Positions 1 through 7,105 of a stretch of 11,543 nt of DNA are shown in pieces (position 1 is the first letter of the stretch; each line of letters begins with the position of its first letter). The stretch is taken from assembly GCA_020355105.1 (NCBI GenBank), contig CP070658.1, forward strand, positions 396,609 to 408,151, written 5' to 3'. The translations under genes were made by a program, and so were the position numbers. The notes beneath the pieces are model-generated. The model had not been told where the DNA came from. It saw nothing but the letters and a program-made list of their open reading frames with translations, and searched no databases. The DNA comes from Candidatus Thorarchaeota archaeon (lineage in GTDB: Archaea > Asgardarchaeota > Thorarchaeia > Thorarchaeales > Thorarchaeaceae).

Positions 1-60
1 ATGCTTCCTGAGGAAAACCTCCTGCAGATGAGCTTTAAGTGCCAGTCGGCTATCCCATGA
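1..60 (+). CDS. Possible 3' end of an upstream gene (partial)
   Basis: Frame 1 is open from the window edge to a TGA at 58-60 and would encode the last 19 residues of a protein ending CQSAIP. The stop lies three bases before the ATG of the acetyltransferase gene, a spacing typical of an operon. The fragment is too short to assign to a family, and the ATG at position 1 may be coincidental. The minus strand is also open here, so the call rests only on the tight junction with the next gene. Confidence 0.35.
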   Translation: MLPEENLLQMSFKCQSAIP

Positions 61-63
61 ACC

Positions 64-645
64 ATGTACTACGGAGAACTCGTGTGTCTAAGGGCCCTCA
101 GGGAGTCTGACATAGGTTCCATGCTGTTGCATTGGAACACCTGGGAGCTGAGACACACGATAGGTGCGCCACTTCCGAGGTCGAGAGCAGCCATGGAAGA
201 GTGGTTCGTTCGGACCTCCAAGACAGACCCTTGGAAAGACGATGAAATAACTCTAGCAATTACCGAAAAGAGAAGTGGCGAGTTCCTTGGAGTCGCCACC
301 CTTCGGGCAATTCGAAGCCCACATAATCGAGGGCGTATTGGAATCTCTATCTATGATTCTGAGAACCGCTCAAAGGGCTATGGAACAGATGCAACACGAG
401 TCGTACTTTGGATTGCCTTTCACATTCTGGGTCTTCATAGCATATCATTAGACACCTTCCCGGACAATGAGAGAGCGGTACGCACGTACGAGAGTTGTGG
501 ATTCAAGAGAGTTGGGCTGCTCAGAAAAACAGAGTTCATGGCTGGACAGCATCACGACCTTCTTGTCATGGATATCCTCAGAGAGGAGTTCATGCAAGAG
601 TACCCTCCTGGGGCATTTGTGGAACAATCTATAGACACTTCATAG
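64..645 (+). CDS. GNAT family N-acetyltransferase, RimJ/RimL type
   Basis: This is a 193-residue protein of the acetyl-CoA-dependent GNAT superfamily, closest in pattern to the RimJ/RimL/SpeG-like group that acetylates protein N-termini, amino groups or small amines. The opening 'GELVCLRALRESD' is the usual RimJ/L beta-1 start. Motif A is seen as 'IGISIYDSENRSKGYG', with the pyrophosphate-binding R-S-K-G-Y-G at about residues 102-107. Motif B follows as 'NERAVRTYESCGF' (135-147), the classic N-x-x-A-x-x-x-Y-x-x-x-G-F signature. The last 18 or so residues are not conserved in the family. There is no clear Shine-Dalgarno sequence; the ATG directly follows the stop of a possible upstream gene. 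The 3' end overlaps the convergent methyltransferase gene by 17 bases. The fold is secure; the substrate is unknown. Confidence 0.9.
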   Translation: MYYGELVCLRALRESDIGSMLLHWNTWELRHTIGAPLPRSRAAMEEWFVRTSKTDPWKDDEITLAITEKRSGEFLGVATLRAIRSPHNRGRIGISIYDSENRSKGYGTDATRVVLWIAFHILGLHSISLDTFPDNERAVRTYESCGFKRVGLLRKTEFMAGQHHDLLVMDILREEFMQEYPPGAFVEQSIDTS

Positions 646-1480
646 TGAATGAATCGTATCTTCCAGGGGTATATTCCACCCTGATGCGGAGCAGGTCATC
701 CTTGACAACTTGTCTTGGATTTGCGAGTGGAAGGAAGAGGTCCCTCCAGCCGTCGTCCATTCTGAGCACTATTTCTTCGTAGAGCTGCGCCTCAAACATC
801 CCGACAATTCCATGAACGACTCCAATCTCAAGAATGACAAACTCAATCTCAGTATCAACATGGACACTATCCTGGATACGAGTGAGATCGAAGTCGACTA
901 GACCCACAATCTCTGACAAGTCTTTGACGATGTCACTATCGATAGTCTGCGGTAGGGCTTCGAACTGAAGGTCTCCGACCCGGAATCTCTCTCCCATTGC
1001 ATCACACTCTACGGGCACAACATAGACTGAAACTTGATGTGGAAGGAGGACCCCGTCAGGTGCCAGAATCTGCTGAACAGCATGTCGACTCGCAGGAATC
1101 TGCTGTTCAATCAGCATGATTGCAGACAACATCTCGCAGATAACCACATCCGCCTTCTCATCTGGAACGAAATCTGCGAAATGAAGGCTCTCGAATTCAA
1201 CAATGTCGCTGAGCCGGTTTTCCTTGGCTGCTCTTCTTGCGTACTCTACTGATTCGGTGTTTACATCTAAGGCGGTAACACGTCTTGCTCCAGCCTTGGC
1301 CGCCATCAAGGCCAGAACTCCGGTACCTGACCCGATGTCCACGACATAGCTATCTCCTCTAACAGTTCTCCTAAGAGCTTCTTCGAACTTAGCTAGTCGG
1401 GAACGGTGACTCAGCAATCTTGCCGCTTGTAGAAGCGAGAAAGGTGTCGCATATTCCTTGTCTGCCATCATCTTTGCCAT
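629..1480 (-). CDS. PRMT-like SAM-dependent methyltransferase
   Basis: This 283-residue class I methyltransferase resembles protein arginine N-methyltransferases. Motif I is VVDIGSGTG (46-54), and the ribose-binding acid is in 'TALDVN' (D72). 'ADVVICEMLSAIMLIEQ' matches the PRMT double-E loop: Glu116 and Glu125 are nine residues apart, as are the catalytic E144 and E153 of PRMT1. A beta-rich C-terminal half follows (LPHQVSVYVVPVE onward). Near its end, 'DGWRDLFLPLANP' (243-255) lines up with the PRMT 'THWKQTVFYLEDP' segment, but the THW histidine is replaced by glycine. The N-terminal helix region (about 10-40) also looks PRMT-like. Alternative ATG codons lie at 1471 and 1468; a leaderless start at 1471 would suit the TATA position. 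Family membership is inferred from the motifs. Other protein or small-molecule methyltransferases with the same Rossmann core cannot be excluded. Confidence 0.8.
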   Translation of the reverse strand: MAKMMADKEYATPFSLLQAARLLSHRSRLAKFEEALRRTVRGDSYVVDIGSGTGVLALMAAKAGARRVTALDVNTESVEYARRAAKENRLSDIVEFESLHFADFVPDEKADVVICEMLSAIMLIEQQIPASRHAVQQILAPDGVLLPHQVSVYVVPVECDAMGERFRVGDLQFEALPQTIDSDIVKDLSEIVGLVDFDLTRIQDSVHVDTEIEFVILEIGVVHGIVGMFEAQLYEEIVLRMDDGWRDLFLPLANPRQVVKDDLLRIRVEYTPGRYDSFTMKCL

Positions 1481-1490
1481 AACCAGAGGT

Positions 1491-1502
1491 TCTTATAATA
1501 TG
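1491..1502. promoter_or_regulatory. Palindromic TATA element of a divergent promoter
   Basis: The 38 bases between the divergent methyltransferase and TPR genes hold one AT-rich element, TTATAATAT (1493-1501), whose core TTATAA reads the same on both strands. Its centre is about 24 bases from the TPR ATG at 1519 and about 25 bases from the methyltransferase ATG at 1471. That is roughly the usual archaeal TATA-to-start-site distance, so transcripts could be leaderless in both directions. No second TATA-like element is visible in the gap. Confidence 0.45.
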
Positions 1503-1508
1503 ATACGC

Positions 1509-1513
1509 GGAGG
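1509..1513 (+). promoter_or_regulatory. Shine-Dalgarno sequence deciding the TPR gene start
   Basis: GGAGG lies five bases upstream of the ATG at 1519. It overlaps the competing GTG at 1513, which makes the ATG the better start. If transcription begins about 26 bases downstream of the TATA at 1493-1501, this site would be left out of the mRNA, so one of the two signals may be unused. Confidence 0.5.
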
Positions 1514-1518
1514 TGCTG

Positions 1519-2739
1519 ATGTTGCAGAATGGACATCATTATGTCAGTGCTAGGATAGATGAGACGGCGGAAACCCAAGTGATTGACGAGAGTATCCAGC
1601 GTGCAGTCGTTGCTCTTGAGGAAGGAAGACCAAACGACGCAATTGAGATACTCGAGTCCATCATCGACGAGGTGTACGATGAAGCAGAGGCCCTAGTATA
1701 CTTGGGAATTGCCTACGTACAGGATGAGCAAGCGGAGAAAGCCGTTGAGGTTTTGGAAAGGGCTCAAGACCTTGTAGAAGAACACAGTGTCCTGTCCATG
1801 TTCTTGGGTCGCGCCTTGATGATTCTTGGCAGACTGGATTCGGCTGAAGAAGAGCTTAGACGGTCCATCCAACTTGACCCCACTCATGCTGAGCCCTGGG
1901 GCGACCTTGGCAAAGTGCTGTACCAGAAGCGAGAGTACGGCGAAATCATCCAGACACTTGAAGGTGCGATTGAAGAGTTCCCAAACAATCTCGACATCCG
2001 TGCGATGTACGCTCTTGGCCTCTACAAGCTGGGTGACTACACCCGCGCGGCTGAGCAGTGGGGGAGTCTTCATAGACTCGAACCACGACTCATGTCCGCT
2101 GTTTCGAACTACGCCTTTCTGATGTTGACTTTGGGTAGAACCTATGAGGCCGCTCCATTTGTAGGACATGCACACACGATGGCCCCTACAGACTATAGGT
2201 CACTGATTCTTCTCGGAGAGCTGAGGTTTCAGTCTGGTGAGCATGAAGGAGCAAGAGAGTGTTTCTGCCAGGTTCTGGAACAGGACAAAGACAGTGTGGA
2301 AGCACTGTCCCGCCTTGCGGTGCTCTTCCTCTACGTGCAGGATGAACGTGCATCAGAGGAGCATTTGCGGAGAGCTGAGTCCCTCGTCAGCAATGATCCA
2401 GAGATGTGGAGAGGGCTTTGCCACGCGTATTCAATGCTGGATCGTTCAGATGATTTCATTGACTGTCTCATCAAATGGGCGCAAGCTGACCCCACATCAG
2501 CTTCACCTTGGGTTGCCCTAGCGAAGCAGTATGACCGCGTTGGATTGCTGGAGCACTCCCGAAATGCATGGCGCGTGGCCTTTCAGCTTAGAAACTACGT
2601 CAAGATTCTGTGCGGCCGATGTGGTTATGAACAGCATCTTCCATATTCCAAGTCAGACGGGTTCGACATCTATGTTGATCGCATCTGCCCTGAGTGCGAA
2701 ACGCTGATTCGGATGCCCTCTGGTCTTGCCGCGGTATGA
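1519..2739 (+). CDS. TPR-repeat protein with C-terminal zinc ribbon
   Basis: This 406-residue protein has no signal peptide. About residues 25-355 are consecutive helical hairpins of tetratricopeptide type, roughly nine or ten units, for example 'AEEELRRSIQLDPTHAEPWGDLG' and 'ARECFCQVLEQDKDSVEALSRL'. The C-terminus carries two Cys pairs, CGRC at about 365-368 and CPEC at about 390-393, forming a likely zinc ribbon. TPR arrays scaffold protein-protein interactions. The TPR plus metal-ribbon layout recalls bacterial LapB/YciM, which has a rubredoxin-like ribbon, but LapB's membrane anchor is absent and homology is not claimed. The ATG at 1519 is preferred over the in-frame GTG at 1513 because GGAGG at 1509-1513 lies five bases before it and would overlap the GTG. 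The Nudix gene follows within 13-25 bases, so the two are probably cotranscribed. Confidence 0.85.
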   Translation: MLQNGHHYVSARIDETAETQVIDESIQRAVVALEEGRPNDAIEILESIIDEVYDEAEALVYLGIAYVQDEQAEKAVEVLERAQDLVEEHSVLSMFLGRALMILGRLDSAEEELRRSIQLDPTHAEPWGDLGKVLYQKREYGEIIQTLEGAIEEFPNNLDIRAMYALGLYKLGDYTRAAEQWGSLHRLEPRLMSAVSNYAFLMLTLGRTYEAAPFVGHAHTMAPTDYRSLILLGELRFQSGEHEGARECFCQVLEQDKDSVEALSRLAVLFLYVQDERASEEHLRRAESLVSNDPEMWRGLCHAYSMLDRSDDFIDCLIKWAQADPTSASPWVALAKQYDRVGLLEHSRNAWRVAFQLRNYVKILCGRCGYEQHLPYSKSDGFDIYVDRICPECETLIRMPSGLAAV

Positions 2740-2764
2740 TATACAGCTAGGGATGGCAGGAATC

Positions 2765-3208
2765 ATGAGCGATAGGAAATATCCAACCAGTCCCATTCTT
2801 GGAGTCGGAGCTATTGTAGTTGGGCCTGAAGGCGTTCTAATGGGAACCCGTGATAAGGATCCTGGCAAAGGTCTCCTGAGCATTCCCGGTGGAGCAGTGG
2901 AAGTTGGCGAAACCCAAGAGGAAGCGGCGGCTAGAGAAGTCCTTGAAGAAACTGGTGTGACGTGTCAGGTTCTTCAATTTGTGAGCACGGCGGACCTCAT
3001 CTCACTTGATTCTCAGCGTAGAGTAGAATATCACTTCGTGCTCAACCACTACCTCTGTCGAGCCACTACCTCTGAAACGACTCCGGAAAGCCCAGACACA
3101 GAAGTCATGTGGGTTCATCCTAACATGATCGAAGAAATGGACCTGCCCCCTCGAATAAGGGACTTACTACTTGGCGTGAAAGAGGATATTCTCAGTCTGA
3201 TGAAATAG
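2765..3208 (+). CDS. Nudix hydrolase
   Basis: This is a 147-residue Nudix hydrolase, an enzyme type that cleaves nucleoside diphosphates linked to another moiety (X). The full Nudix box G-x5-E-x7-R-E-U-x-E-E-x-G-U is present at about residues 43-65, running from 'GAVEVGE' to 'REVLEETGV', with all the metal-binding glutamates. The substrate-specifying parts do not identify the substrate; ADP-ribose, a mutagenic nucleotide or a nucleotide sugar are all possible. The beta strand 'SPILGVGAIVVG' starts the fold, so the ATG at 2765 is a natural start. It has GGCAGGA just upstream. The ATG at 2753 and TTG at 2726 are in-frame alternatives, the TTG lying inside the TPR gene. The close spacing to the TPR gene suggests one transcript. 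Confidence 0.9.
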   Translation: MSDRKYPTSPILGVGAIVVGPEGVLMGTRDKDPGKGLLSIPGGAVEVGETQEEAAAREVLEETGVTCQVLQFVSTADLISLDSQRRVEYHFVLNHYLCRATTSETTPESPDTEVMWVHPNMIEEMDLPPRIRDLLLGVKEDILSLMK

Positions 3209-3257
3209 TGGAATGGACATTGTGATTCTAGTCCACGTTTCACTGATTCCTAGGAAA

Positions 3258-3270
3258 AGTCTATAGAGTG
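3258..3270 (+). promoter_or_regulatory. Weak TATA-like element before the surface protein gene
   Basis: The 124-base gap after the Nudix gene contains AAAGTCTATAGAG. This would place a transcription start near 3290 and a leader of about 40 bases carrying the GGAGG site. The match to an archaeal TATA box is mediocre, and nothing else in the gap stands out. Confidence 0.25.
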
Positions 3271-3332
3271 TTTTGCAGTAGACGCAATGACGTGTGAGCG
3301 ACATCATGGTCAGGAACTGGAGGAGTGGAGAG

Positions 3333-4907
3333 ATGAAGGAGGCAATATTCCTGATATGCTTCTTCGGATTCTTCATAACCATGCTATCCTCAGTCCCTGG
3401 CAATGGACCCGTTATGGTAGCCAATAGTGTGCCAACATCCCCGATTCAGATATCGGACGACCTCAGCACAGTGGCTTCTCCTGAAGAAGAACCCAGAATA
3501 GCTGTTGTGAAACCTATCTTCACAGACACGGCCTACTCACACGCGTTCTATACATTCTACTGGAAACATGGAGAGAATCCAGCACCATTCATCACGACCG
3601 ACCTAAACTATCTCAATGTGACTGTAGAGGATGACTGGGGATGGAGTACGGGACTACGTGAGTTCCTGAGCAGTTACAAAGCGAGCCTTGCTGGCATAGG
3701 ACTAGAAAGCGATATCGTACTCATTGACGAAATCAATGTGGCCCTGGGAGCACTCTTCGACGAAGACAGGAGGAACTACGATGTAGTGATTCTTGGGTTC
3801 ACAGAATACGTCACTGCGGAGGAATACGCGGCCTACAGACGATTCGTTGAAACTGGAGGTACTCTGATTATCATGGATGCGTGTAACTTCCTTGCCGAGG
3901 TGAAGTATTATCCTCCTTCTTCTCCTGGTGAATCTGGTTACCTCAGCCTAGTGAAGGGACACGGGTGGGAATTCAATGGAACTCATGCTTGGAAATCGGT
4001 CTATCATAGGTGGCCCGATGAGAATCGCAACTGGGTTGGCAGTAACTACTGGAGATACTGGTATGGGGACCACTATGACTACCTACGAGTTAACACGTCC
4101 CATCCCATCAGCAACTACATTAGAGATTCCTATGGAGAGAACATAACCAGTCGATATGGAGCCCATGAAGAGAATAAGCTTGAGAATCTTACCGACACGC
4201 AAGTCATAGGCTATTGGCATTTCATAGACCCGGGGGAGGCACCCAGTGAACCTATAGCCGCATACCAGCATTTCTATGGCAATGGAAGCGTCTTTCACAC
4301 AGGGATAATGGCTAGCGACGTAGTCCAAAGAGAAGAGTTCATGCAGGCACTTCTCGTCTGCATGATAAGAATGGCTCTGACGGGTGAGGTCGGGAATTGG
4401 GGTTTCTGGGAAGACTCCACCTTCCAGTCTTCTTCGAAACTTTTCTTCGGGAATGGTACTGAGGCCCATGAAAACGACCTCCTCTCAGGATTAGTTGAAT
4501 GTCATGTGACCCTGAATACCAGCTTGATAGCTCAGGATGGACATCCTTATTCTCTGACAGGAGTGGAAGCAACGATACGTCGGGAGGACTCCTTCATTTC
4601 AGACCGAGTCTATAGGGTGAATGGAACCAAAACAGATGATGCCGGTTTGACTTGGTGTATCAGTATCAATACTCTCATCATCCCCGATGCTGTTTACACA
4701 ATCCAAGTCGGCTGCAGGTTCGTTTCTTGTTGGAATGCCACATTCTATATCGATTCAACAATAATGATTGCAACATATGAGATTCAGAACCTTTCTCCCG
4801 ATTTGAGGTTGCGTATGACCTTGATTCTTGCACTTTTCACCAGTATTGCAGTTTTCGGAAGCGTTTTCGTCGTTTGGAATGGCCGCAGACCAGAAGTCAG
4901 CAGCTGA
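3333..4907 (+). CDS. Secreted, membrane-anchored glycoprotein with amidotransferase-like domain
   Basis: The predicted protein has 524 residues. The ATG at 3333 is chosen because GGAGG at 3319-3323 lies nine bases before it and because it gives a clean signal peptide (MKEAIFLICFFGFFITMLSS); GTG 3294 and ATG 3306 would put a charged tail ahead of this. Residues of about 140-190 have the pattern 'YDVVILGFTEYVTAEEYAAYRRFVETGGTLIIMD' in pieces, and later 'GNGSVFHTGIMASDV'. Both recall class I glutamine-amidotransferase-like and N,N-dimethylformamidase large-subunit-like folds, often found in extracellular carbohydrate-related proteins. A beta-sandwich-like region follows, then a C-terminal membrane helix (about 495-514) with 'NGRR' on the inside. 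Eleven N-x-S/T sequons lie outside the membrane helices. No catalytic triad is recognisable, so enzymatic activity is not claimed. The expected location is the outer cell surface, type I topology. Confidence 0.75.
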   Translation: MKEAIFLICFFGFFITMLSSVPGNGPVMVANSVPTSPIQISDDLSTVASPEEEPRIAVVKPIFTDTAYSHAFYTFYWKHGENPAPFITTDLNYLNVTVEDDWGWSTGLREFLSSYKASLAGIGLESDIVLIDEINVALGALFDEDRRNYDVVILGFTEYVTAEEYAAYRRFVETGGTLIIMDACNFLAEVKYYPPSSPGESGYLSLVKGHGWEFNGTHAWKSVYHRWPDENRNWVGSNYWRYWYGDHYDYLRVNTSHPISNYIRDSYGENITSRYGAHEENKLENLTDTQVIGYWHFIDPGEAPSEPIAAYQHFYGNGSVFHTGIMASDVVQREEFMQALLVCMIRMALTGEVGNWGFWEDSTFQSSSKLFFGNGTEAHENDLLSGLVECHVTLNTSLIAQDGHPYSLTGVEATIRREDSFISDRVYRVNGTKTDDAGLTWCISINTLIIPDAVYTIQVGCRFVSCWNATFYIDSTIMIATYEIQNLSPDLRLRMTLILALFTSIAVFGSVFVVWNGRRPEVSS

Positions 4908-4957
4908 GGCCTTTGTCTTCAAGAGATTAGAGATGTCGCCTATTCGGTGTCCAAGAA

Positions 4958-4966
4958 GTATAAAAG
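4958..4966 (+). promoter_or_regulatory. TATA box of the four-helix membrane protein gene
   Basis: GTATAAAAG, preceded by a purine-rich AAGAA that could serve as a BRE, is the best archaeal TATA match in the window. It predicts a start of transcription near 4985-4990 and a leader of about 40 bases up to the ATG at 5027. Confidence 0.6.
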
Positions 4967-5026
4967 CACAGATGCGTCACACCGTAGGCACGGATACCTA
5001 TATCCAAATAGGAAGTGTTTACTACC

Positions 5027-5488
5027 ATGTTTAGAACCATAATGGCCTTGGTGATTGCACTTGTCGTTGCAATCGTGATTGGCGCATTTCAGATACTTGG
5101 CCTCGATATCGCAACATTGCAGGCCGTTCTTTCTGGCGGGGATATCGTCGGGTTCGCACAGGCGCAAGGTGCGCTTTTGTTCAGCGAGTTGATCTTTCCT
5201 TACACTTGGGCTATCGGTGGAGCTTATGCACCACTAGTGGCTTTGGGTGTCGCAGGTTTCATCGCCGGACTTATCTCAAAAAGCGGAGTCAGGATGCTCT
5301 TTGTATCATTGATATGTCTCGGTCTCTTCTTCGTTGGGTACTGGGTACTCTCACTGGATCTATCAGCGACTGATGTGACCGCAATGGCCGCTTTGGCTCA
5401 GAGCATCGCGATTGACCTGGGAGTATCATTTGCACTGCTATTCGTACCAGGCATAATCGGTGCATCACTCACTGCAGAAGAGTACTAA
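5027..5488 (+). CDS. Four-helix integral membrane protein of unknown function
   Basis: This 153-residue, strongly hydrophobic protein is not recognised as any known family. Four membrane helices are visible at about residues 5-25, 62-84, 88-109 and 127-149. They are joined by a longer loop (26-60, containing 'SGGDIVGFAQAQGALLFSE'), a short basic loop 'SKSGVR' (84-89) and a loop 110-126. The basic loop suggests that side is cytoplasmic, which puts both termini inside. Glycine-rich helix 2 (GGAYAPLVALGVAGFIAG) implies tight helix packing. The ATG at 5027 is preferred over GTG 5015 because GGAAG at 5011-5015 can then act as the ribosome site. The gene has its own TATA box and a terminator, so it appears to be a single-gene unit. 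Confidence 0.75.
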   Translation: MFRTIMALVIALVVAIVIGAFQILGLDIATLQAVLSGGDIVGFAQAQGALLFSELIFPYTWAIGGAYAPLVALGVAGFIAGLISKSGVRMLFVSLICLGLFFVGYWVLSLDLSATDVTAMAALAQSIAIDLGVSFALLFVPGIIGASLTAEEY

Positions 5489-5509
5489 TCTGCTGAGACT
5501 ACTGTGTCT

Positions 5510-5542
5510 TGGGGGTTCACTCCCCCATTTCACGCCTTTTTT
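5510..5542 (+). terminator. Hairpin plus T-tract terminator
   Basis: TGGGGG at 5510-5515 pairs perfectly with CCCCCA at 5522-5527 around a six-base loop. Nine bases later a run of six T (5537-5542) follows on the + strand. It sits 21 bases after the stop of the four-helix membrane protein gene, so it is well placed to end that transcript. The hairpin also contains the TGA stop codon (5517-5519) of the convergent nuclease gene. The long gap between stem and T-run is not ideal for a bacterial-style terminator; in archaea the T-tract itself is usually the main signal. Confidence 0.6.
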
Positions 5543-7088
5543 CTTCACCCAATGACTGCGCGAGAAACACTGATACACGTTTCAGAAACTCATCCAGATA
5601 GTCAGTGTGAACGAAGGCTCCTGCTGCCATAGGGTGCCCTCCCGCTTCGACAACCTGTTCTTTGTGTTCTCCATTCATAGCCTCGCCAACTGACACGAAG
5701 GCATCTCTGAGATTGACTCCTCTTTCTACTAGGGCACCACGGGCCCGGCCTGATATCTTCACAAGCGGGCCCTCACTCGATGTATTCGTGCTCACTCCGA
5801 TGATTGGCCTGTCGGTTGGGACGATTCTTGAACCCTGGGCCATGCCGATAACAACGCCAATGATTGTGTCTGGAGTTTCTGGATCCCTGACGACATACAT
5901 GCCCTCTTCTTCCAGATATCCATCTGTTTCAAGCCTACGAAGCGCAGAGGCAAGGTTCGCGCGGTGTTCCCTAAGGAGGGTGCGCCCCTGTTGGAACGCG
6001 TCTTCGTTTCCCAGGCAAATCATGACTCCCACCTCAGGGCGCCTGTTCCGTCCACACGCATTCAAGAGAGTCGAGAATTCCTTTGCTGTCCTCATTTCAG
6101 TTCGTGGGGGGCGTCTAACCAAAGAAACCACATCACCGACAATGCCTTCGGCCACACGTGGATTATCGTACGTTTCAAGTATGTGACTAAAGAGTCCATG
6201 GATAACCTTCTGCTTCTCTTCGTTTTCCAAATCTGTCCACATCCGCCATTGGTCATCCTCATCCCGTAATGGAATCTCCAAGTCGTCGTAGAAGACAAAG
6301 CAACTCTCACTGTTACCCGTTAACCCTGGGAGATATGGCTCGGTAGCGTACTCTAGCAGGTATGGCAGCGGTCTTGTGTTTGTCCCAAAGAAAGTGAGGT
6401 CTCTGTCCACCTTGACTAGTCCAGCATCCTCCCCAATCTGCACTATGGCTCTGTTTACATTCCTGAATCCCTTCCCATAGTAGTCCTGTAGGTCTCCAGT
6501 GGCACCCACCACCGCGAGCTCTGAGAGGTCGGCATTGTCTGAGGAGATACTAAGTGCAAGCAGAAAGGCAACTCCGGCCCCGGAGATGTCATATCCTCCG
6601 TCCAAGCCATGCTGACACGGGTTGATCTCGATGATCTTGTTGCCTAGGTGTGATGAAGCGGGTCCTGTTCTTTCCTCCGAAGGAAGGTGATGGTCCAATA
6701 CGACTATCCAATTCAGGTACTCCTCGGGCGCGACTGTTGATTCAACTAGCTCCATCTGCCCAGTACCTAGGTCACTAAGGATGAGCAGATCGGGTCTATT
6801 CTCTTCGACGAGATTGCGGACTTCTTGAATCGTTTCAGAGTTGAGTTGATGGATATTCTTCCAGACTACTTCCACGTTTGCTCTCTCGAGCATTGTCACT
6901 ACGATGGACAACGCACTTATTCCATCCGCATCGATGTGCGATATGGCTAGTGCCTTCTCTGATTGGAGAATCACCTCTTTTGCCTGGATAATTCGATGGA
7001 GCATACTGGCGGGAACTACTTCTTCTAGGAGCATCTTGTTAGAAAGAATCTGGGCACAGCCAATATAAGTGGGCCTCTCAGGGACCAC
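5517..7088 (-). CDS. DHH phosphoesterase, GAN/RecJ-like single-strand nuclease
   Basis: This 523-residue protein has the full set of DHH nuclease motifs: I HIDADG (51-56), II SDLGTG with D106, III DHH (132-134), and IV GATGDLQD with D199. The DHHA1 signature GGHPMAAG starts at 483. The long middle section (about 280-380, with 'LLNACGRN') is typical of archaeal RecJ-like proteins, including the GINS-associated nuclease GAN, which is related to eukaryotic Cdc45. All metal ligands are kept, so it should be an active 5'-3' single-strand exonuclease of replication or repair, unlike Cdc45. The annotated start is a GTG 17 bases after the preceding gene. An alternative ATG at 7034 (505 residues) fits the family's usual N-terminal length and has a TATA-like ACTTATATTG upstream. 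The small anchored-protein gene ahead is probably in the same operon. Confidence 0.9.
   Translation of the reverse strand: MVPERPTYIGCAQILSNKMLLEEVVPASMLHRIIQAKEVILQSEKALAISHIDADGISALSIVVTMLERANVEVVWKNIHQLNSETIQEVRNLVEENRPDLLILSDLGTGQMELVESTVAPEEYLNWIVVLDHHLPSEERTGPASSHLGNKIIEINPCQHGLDGGYDISGAGVAFLLALSISSDNADLSELAVVGATGDLQDYYGKGFRNVNRAIVQIGEDAGLVKVDRDLTFFGTNTRPLPYLLEYATEPYLPGLTGNSESCFVFYDDLEIPLRDEDDQWRMWTDLENEEKQKVIHGLFSHILETYDNPRVAEGIVGDVVSLVRRPPRTEMRTAKEFSTLLNACGRNRRPEVGVMICLGNEDAFQQGRTLLREHRANLASALRRLETDGYLEEEGMYVVRDPETPDTIIGVVIGMAQGSRIVPTDRPIIGVSTNTSSEGPLVKISGRARGALVERGVNLRDAFVSVGEAMNGEHKEQVVEAGGHPMAAGAFVHTDYLDEFLKRVSVFLAQSLGEEKRREMGE
7061..7070 (-). promoter_or_regulatory. TATA-like element before the alternative nuclease start
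   Basis: On the minus strand ACTTATATTG is centred about 32 bases before the in-frame ATG at 7034 of the nuclease gene. It would give a nearly leaderless transcript starting at the shorter, family-like N-terminus. It could also be chance within the coding sequence of the longer form. Confidence 0.3.
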
Positions 7089-7105
7089 GAGCTAAGCCAT
7101 CTATC

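Noticed and set aside
1693..2175. 160-codon minus-strand frame opposite the TPR gene
   Set aside because: Antisense shadow; no motif or promoter, and the + frame has clear repeats.
3209..3240. GTGGA...TCCAC inverted repeat after the Nudix gene as a terminator
   Set aside because: Five-base arms with a loop near 19 bases and no T-tract; too weak.
5662..6186. 174-codon + strand frame opposite the nuclease
   Set aside because: Antisense shadow of a gene with all DHH motifs intact.
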